Made by a program: the position numbers and the translations under genes
Part shown: piece after piece, positions 57,759 through 64,000 of the stretch
Numbering within the stretch: the first letter of the stretch is position 1
Layout of the letters: each line of letters starts with the position of its first letter
Notes under the pieces: generated by a model
Told to the model about the DNA's origin: nothing
The model's input: only the letters and a program-made list of their open reading frames with translations
The model's database searches: none
Source of the DNA: Ectocarpus siliculosus
Taxonomy: Eukaryota > Sar > Phaeophyceae > Ectocarpales > Ectocarpaceae
Reading direction: 5' to 3'
Assembly: GCA_000310025.1 (NCBI GenBank)
Contig: FN649742.1
Coordinates: 3,398,330-3,462,329, forward strand
Length of the DNA stretch: 64,000 bases

Positions 57759-60700
57759 TTACCCGGAGAGAAAATTCCCTTCTCCGTCGGCAGCCTCGAG
57801 CAGCAACGCGGGGCCCTTCTTCGGCTGGAGGAAGCTATGCGACCTTGGCCCCCCTCCTCTTTCTAAACCCTTCGACGAAGACCTAGGCCTTCGGATCCGC
57901 GTGACGTCGTCAAGACTATCTCTACCGATCCCACTGCCGTTGCCATCGGCGCCGATGCCATCTCCGCGGCGGTGGTACCCGTCCCCTTCCACGTCATCAT
58001 CACCCACAGCGCCAGCTGCCGCACTCCCAAGCCCTTCCGCCACTTCCAGCCCGCCCGATCTCTCTCGTCTATCTCTGCGCCTCGCCCCCTCCTCGTCCAC
58101 CTCCTCCTCCTCCTCCTTCTGCCCCCGCTGTCTCATGCCCGTTCCCGAGCCGGTTACTGCCGTCCCCGGCGAGTCCCCCAGCCACGCCGTCGCCGCCGAT
58201 GGCCTCCGCGCCTCCGGGCGGTGACTCCTCAAGACGGCAGAGGTAGCCGACGCCGCCGCACCCGCCGCTGCTCCTCCTCCTCCGCCGCCCCCGCTTTCCA
58301 ACTCGTTCTCTTTCTCCAGGAAGTGAGAGAAGTTGTCGGCCGCCTGAAAAGTGCAGAACAACGGGCGATCGGTGAGAGAGCGGCGCGCCCGGGACGAACG
58401 GGTAGATTGTGGGCAATCCGGGACTCTGATGTGCCCGTTTTCGTCACCAGATGTGGGCAGTCCGGGACTCCGGTGTACCTTTATATTGTCATCATCGTAG
58501 ACGAAAAACAAGCCCAAGGAACAGCCTCTACTGCTGCTGTGACCGCAACACCACAGAGTGCCAACAGAGCGCTTCCATCCCGACTCTAGATATATCACGT
58601 GGATTTCCCTTTTTGTGCCGAAAAAACACTACTACCACTTCAAGTATTTCATTGTTCCGTACAACCGGGAGGGAGAAAAAACTGGCTATCTTAGACGGAA
58701 ATCGTTCGCCAAATTCTTCGTAGAACTGGACGGGTTCGTCATTGCGGGAAAGTCAAGTCGACGTATTTTTTCTCCGGTTTTCCGGCGTCGAGACTGGCCG
58801 TTCCATACTGCTGTAATGGCGTATCGGGTGCGTCAACAGATTACATCTTTATTTTTTCAGGCGTGCAGACAGGCTGTTCAATGATGGCGTTGCAACAGCA
58901 GCACACATCTTTCAATCTCCCTCACCTGCACTTCTCTTCCAATCTCACGACCGATGGCAATCACCGACAGGAGAAACAGCACTTGCCCCGTCTCGTTCAC
59001 CACCCGGAAGCACCACTGCGTGCGCGCAAGCCGTCCCGAAAACAGGCAAAGCCAGAGCAAAAAATTATTCCCATCCTTTCTTCCCAATAACATATTTGCT
59101 TCCCTAAGAAGAACACGAAACGGGATGGCAGTCTTGCAGCCACCGGACCCCCCGGTCCCTCCGCTTTTCTAAACGTGGCACACCAGGACGCACAGTCCAT
59201 CGCATGTCTGCGGCGTGCATGAATGCAAACTCCCACACAGCAAGTGCAACACGTTGCATCGTCAGTACCAGCCAGCGACCAAGCGCCCCCCCACTGTTAA
59301 GCCAAATTTGGCAAAGTAGGAAGGAGCGATTGGCCATCCGCGATGGGTCCTGTGGGAACAATGCTCCGTCCTCTCGAGGACGCGTGGTTAATGGTCTAAC
59401 CGGTAAGGCATGCAAAACAAGAGTACCCCCCTCCCCCCCCCATATCATGTTCTCACCCTGCGGTGCCCCCACGGTACGTGTCGACTCACCTCCGGTGGAA
59501 CCTGACCCCCCAACAACGCCAGCGTTCCGAGAAAGAGAAACATCCAGCCGTTGCACACCGTCGACTGGACCACGATCGACGCGTGGTTGCCGTACTTCCA
59601 CATGTACACCGCGATGTAGAGGGCGAGCGCCGTCATGCCCGTCGTCGGCAGCAGCGCGAGAAGAAGGTGCAGGCTCGCGTCTTGGGTTTCCACAAGGCTG
59701 TGTGTCCGTCCGTCCGTCCGTCCGTCGAATCCGTGCGTGCGTTCCGTTTCGTTGGCAAAAGCGAACGGTATGAAATGGTCAAAACAAACGTGAAACGCAA
59801 TTGAGGTGGGCGAAGCTGATCGAACAGGGGACAGGAGGAGAGCGGAGGAGAGTGGCGGAGGAAGAGGTGCTCTCGGGCTTGCACGTACCCTAAACAACAG
59901 CGGCTAGAGAGGCAGACAGCAGTCAAGAGCTTGCACAAAAGTCGAAACAAGAAAAACATCGTGCAACGCGATTGGGGTTCAACACGTTTTGCAAAGATCC
60001 CAACAGTGAAACTCGATATCTCAGCCGAGAACAGACGTCGACGACACGCGAAGGTACAACACGACAAGCAATCCCGCCGACTTGGGCAGATGAACGGTAA
60101 AATTACAAGTCTTCAAAGATGGACAAAAAAAAATAGGCAGGTCTTTCAGTTGAACAATCCCAAGAATGAGAAAAAACAAAATGGCTCCTTCAACTGTCGA
60201 CTTGACTCCAAATTAAAATGCTGCCGCGCAGGGGTGGATAGAAACTCCTGATCTCCTGATACAATTCAACGTGCAAACTTCTCACCCTGTGCCCCCCGCC
60301 TTGTTGTCGTCCCCGATTCCGATGTCGTAGTTCACGAGGATATGCACCACGAAGAGCAAGACCGACACGATGCCCACGAAGTTGCGAAGAACCCAGGAAC
60401 ACGGCTCCACGCCCCGCCGGTGACCTTGCTGCAAAGAGATAAAAAAAAAACGCTTGTATGAAAATGATGGAGGCCGAGCAGGCGGCGGGCTAGTATATCC
60501 CGAAAAAGATAAAAGCGGGACCAAAAGCATAGCAGCAGACCGCACGGCTCTGTTCGTATGTACCGACGAGCCTCCTGCGTGTCCCTCGGAACGAAGCGTG
60601 AGAACGAGTAACTTCCGCCGCATGGAGAGCTATGTCAACGCAACAAACACATCGAAATTGAGATATGTACCATGGGTGATACTCTGTAGCAGCTCCTTCG

Positions 60701-61605
60701 AATGCCGTCCGGCAGAATGGTGTCTTGCGCTTGTGTACTGCTCACTGCCACCACTAGAAAATACGCGTCCTCGTGTCGGATATAAACTGCTGTGTGCACG
60801 CGAAATGCAATCGACGAAAACGATTGGCCATCGCCCCACGACTACACCTCGTCGTAAGGACAGCTCCGTGTGAACGTGGAAAATGGACTCACGTCGAACA
60901 CGATGCCGCAGAACTGGACCGAGCGGCGCTTGTGTACAGCGTACGCCACCTCGAATGTCACCACCAAGAACAGCGGGATGACCGCAGCTGGAATAGCAAG
61001 AGAAAAACGCGAGAGAGAGAAATAAAGAGAGGATTGGTTCGGGGGCGGCGGCCCTGTGCGCTCTTGGAGACACCCCCAATCGCCGTATGACACTCCAGCG
61101 GTACACCTCATCAAGCAAGAATCGGAAGCTTGTTGACTGTACGCGAGTGGTGCATGCGCGATGAGCGCACGGGAAGGTGCGTAATGACTTATTTGGGAGG
61201 GGGGGGGGCGTCACCGCGACGGAAGCGGGGCCGGAAAGTTGTGTCACGAATCTCGCCGGTTCCTCTTAAACCGTGACACCTACCGCGACAAGTTAATATA
61301 GAGTGTCGGACAAAGAGGAGCATGTCACGCGGCTGGGAGTGTCTACACACGCCATGCAGGCCGTCCGTGCGGCTACCGAAAAAGACGCGCGTCCTCTAGC
61401 GGCAAACTAACCAGGGATCAAGATCGTGTAACTTAGTTCCGAATCACCCCGATATCCTCCTCATCCCTTCCGTTCTTGCTTCTCCCTTGTTTTCGTTCTC
61501 ACCGCGCGTTGTTCTCCCGATCTGGACGAACTTTGAGTCGTCCGACAGCACATTGCTCAGAGCTAAGACGAGGTTCTCATAAGCCAGCAGCAGACAAACC
61601 ACCGG
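57759..61605 (-). CDS. Multi-pass membrane protein with long acidic C-terminal tail, 5' end missing
   Basis: Minus-strand exons 61605-61503, 60987-60893, 60428-60286, 59697-59490, 59015-58926 and 58343-57759 (TAA stop) join with phases 1, 0, 2, 0, 0. Six hydrophobic helices are seen: PVVCLLLAYENLVLAL, AAVIPLFLVVTFEVAYAV, FVGIVSVLLFVVHILV, LHLLLALLPTTGMTALALYI, GWMFLFLGTLALLGG and GQVLFLLSVIAIG; a further one probably lies in a missing 5' exon, giving seven. The last exon is a 194-residue tail beginning AADNFSHFLEKENELES, then Gly/Ala-rich, a Glu run (QKEEEEEVDEEG) and Arg-rich sequence. The layout is that of a serpentine membrane protein, either a receptor-like 7TM or the TOM1/THH1 family; the sequence seen does not decide between them. 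Confidence 0.65.
59703..59726. repeat. (GTCC)n microsatellite
   Basis: A tetranucleotide repeat lies a few bases upstream of the acceptor of the exon starting at 59697. Confidence 0.9.
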
Positions 61606-64000
61606 CTGAAGAAGGAAGGGGAAATCCGGGCGAAGTCACGGAGGGAGGGGTGGGGGGGGATGGGGGGGTGAAGATTCTTGACGTTCATTTTCGACTATAA
61701 TAAATATCCATGTGACGGTTGCGGAGCGGCGACAAGACAAGGAGGGGAAGAGAAGAGCCCAGGAAAGCATTTCGAACCATATCATGCCGGCAGAATGTTG
61801 GTGCATATCCCTAAGACCTCGGAGTGGACGCCGGACTAGGGCAGCAGCTACTGGGACCGTCTTTGCGGGGGAACTCATAATTAATCAATGAAATAGAGAG
61901 GGGGGTTTCGTATCCCAATCCCTAGCCCTAACCCCCCTGCTAAAACCAAGCTAAATATCCTCTACTGGCGGAGAGAGGCTGCGGGGACAGCTTAGGAAGG
62001 ATCGGAGAGACTGTACATGGCAGCGTGGGCATAAAAATGTGCTGGAACGACGAAGGAGGAGCAGCGTGCCGAGTAGGAGGGTGGAGCATACAGCAGTGGG
62101 GGGGCCTTGAAAAGGCGCTAGCATGCACCCGTCAATTAACCGGGCGTAGGCACAACATATGCATAGAACTGGCCACAACATTAACATTGCCAATACCGGT
62201 ACCACTGAAGAAGAATTGGACTGCTGTACTGCTGTACTGCTGTAAAGTGTAGCACCTTCACGCACCGGGCCTATCAGAGTGTTGGATGAACGGGCCACGT
62301 TGCGCGGTTGCCGGAAAACATGATTGACGTAGAATCGATTCCGTGTGTTGCTGCTGTACCTGCGGCACAGCGTAGGGCCGTCCACGTGACGTGCTTCATT
62401 CCCGACTACTTAATGTGTCCATGTCTGCGAGTGTCTTGTACGCAAGATACACGTGTAGTTATTCTTCCGTGGCCACTACCCAATTCCACTTGTAGAACAA
62501 AAGCAACACCTCCACCGACACTGCCGTGTTAGCCCGAATTGACATGACAAAGCAGGGGTGTCGAATCGCCATTGAGGCAACTGCTGTAGCGAAACCCCGA
62601 TCAGCCCCGGCTGAAAACCGCAACAGCACCGCAGCATACTGCGGCCAGTACTGTACCGGAGAAACATGAAGGTTTTTCCCGCCATTCCTGTTTTGCGGGG
62701 CTTCGGTGTTTTCGGGTGCACATGTCCCGGTGCTAGCTTTTCGCGGTTGCCAGCTTGGGCGGCTTGCGTTGCGTCAAGAGTATTAAACACGGCAGATGCG
62801 GTTGTTATCTTTGTCTGCAGCATGTGACGTGGGGGCGCCCGCCACGTTCCCTCTGCATACGTGGCCGTCAGGGGCTACTGGCGGACGAGCTTGCAGCTGG
62901 CGTGGTACACGGCTCTACGAGACGGCATGGCACGGCTCTACCACGTTCCGCATGGACACGGTGGTTACGTGGAATTACCTCTGCTGGCGCGTGCGCGTGG
63001 GGTACAGCAGCAGGAGGAGTACAGCAGGTGTAGGAGTGGGTGTGTGCGGCCTTGTGGCCTTGAACCGGCACCATTGGAGGCAGCCCGGGGAAGCGATCGC
63101 ACCGGCACTACTTGTACTTTCGGTCGAGCGATTTCACCGACAATGCTTTTCACAAGTATACCGGGCAAGTGGCATTGTTGTTCAACCGGCACATTATTAA
63201 CAACGCATGTACCCGTGACAAATAGGCACTGCGTCTCGAAAGGGTCGTCGTTCTGTGATTGGTTGCATATTTTCAAAATAACACAAAGGATGCCGGGCTC
63301 GCCAACTCTTGGCGGTGTACCTTTTGGAGATCAGGCACGAGCGGGCAGCGGCCAGGATCGGAACGTTTTCAGAAAATATTTGTAGTTAAATGCGCTGGCA
63401 TCTCAACCTTACTGTAGATACCTGACTGCGCACATACGTATGATTAACGTGCCCGGGCTTTTATACTCGTGCGCGCAAGCTGTGGTGTTCATAGACGTAC
63501 GCGTACAAACTTGATTGCAGCATTGCGAACGTGGGTTGCACAGTAGTCGTGTCTGGGGTGTCTATAATATTAGCTAGTTAGGCACGCCATCCGAAGTTTA
63601 CTGCGATTTCAAACTTCACACTCCCAGCGCGGATGAGAGAAAAGTTTCGGGGCGTACATACGCAACATGCACACGTGAGACGTTTTTCGGAATTTTACCC
63701 GGAAACAGCGAAATCGAGGACACGTGGTGTGGTTGATTGGGAGGTGGTCCGATTCGTTGAACAACGGCGGTGGTGCCGAAGGCAGTGAGTGGCCGATGAT
63801 GAACTTGGAACGTTGGGGACAAAGCTCGCCCCTACGCAAGCCCTGCAGGGCGAAGAAACACGCATCTTATGCGGGATGCGTGTGTCGAAAAAGCATGATA
63901 CATGTATCTCAAGCACATGCACGGACTTTTTCAGGCAGTAAGACAGATCGATCGCTCTGTAGTCGGAACGGCCGAAAACACTCAACCGGCACACACACGA
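61606..64000. other. Right end of the window, no supported gene
   Basis: The 5' exon(s) of the membrane-protein gene should lie in this stretch. A minus-strand frame near 61700-61800 (MIWFEMLSWALLF) is a weak candidate for a first hydrophobic exon but lacks a fitting donor. Nothing else was recognised; a triple ACTGCTGT repeat occurs at 62221-62243. Confidence 0.4.

Noticed and set aside
57901-58589. Plus-strand Pro/Ser-rich frames
   Set aside because: Antisense to the low-complexity tail of the membrane protein.
1-64000. CRISPR arrays, tRNA or rRNA genes, retroviral or Polinton-type elements
   Set aside because: No regularly spaced identical repeats, no GGTTCRA-type box B with a paired stem, and no reverse-transcriptase, integrase or capsid motifs were seen.

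Overview
The window reads as nuclear DNA of an intron-rich photosynthetic stramenopile, most likely a brown alga of the Ectocarpus type. Three things point there. Genes are broken into many short exons with GT-AG and some GC-AG introns. Two neighbouring genes encode proteins with a signal peptide followed by an S/T-A-F type cleavage site, the mark of import into a four-membrane (secondary red) plastid. The large multidomain proteins resemble stramenopile ones. The species is inferred; no marker gene is present. No rRNA, tRNA, CRISPR array or bacterial-style operon was seen. Most calls below were made by joining conserved coding blocks across splice sites and checking that the codon phases agree.

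Layout. 1-14 kb: an unrecognised exon family in three copies. A fairly intact minus-strand gene (5.1-7.8 kb) lies between two degraded plus-strand copies (1-4.07 kb and 10.12-13.95 kb). Both degraded copies carry pieces of two exons as tight head-to-head inverted duplications, giving long hairpins that the intact gene lacks. 14-18 kb: a minus-strand prolyl-iminopeptidase-like alpha/beta hydrolase, whose 3' part runs into about 300 bp of very poor sequence. 18.7-21.6 kb: a divergent pair of plastid-targeted genes (a small lumen or membrane protein and a Sm_multidrug_ex family membrane protein) separated by 233 bp. 21.6-24.4 kb: no convincing gene; one inverted-repeat element. 24.4-28.7 kb: a six-exon protein kinase whose last intron holds a 1.2-kb DNA transposon with a TTA target duplication.

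30.5-48.0 kb: what looks like one minus-strand gene of about 23 exons and about 2,470 residues. In order it encodes a large unrecognised N-terminal region with Cys pairs, a degenerate response-regulator receiver domain, an NDR-like alpha/beta-hydrolase fold lacking the nucleophile, six IQ motifs, coiled coil, a SAM domain and C-terminal ankyrin repeats. Exon phases agree at every junction called, apart from one internal frameshift. 50.5-53.7 kb: a five-exon START-domain lipid-binding protein. 57.8-61.6 kb: a multi-pass membrane protein with a long acidic cytoplasmic-type tail, 5' end not found. 61.6-64 kb: nothing supported.

The most unusual points are the hairpins made from inverted exon copies beside a related intact gene (a layout that could give small RNAs against the parent), the receiver-hydrolase-IQ-SAM-ankyrin protein with a Glu at the phospho-acceptor site, three GC-AG introns whose use is forced by reading frame and domain continuity, and a transposon inside a kinase intron.
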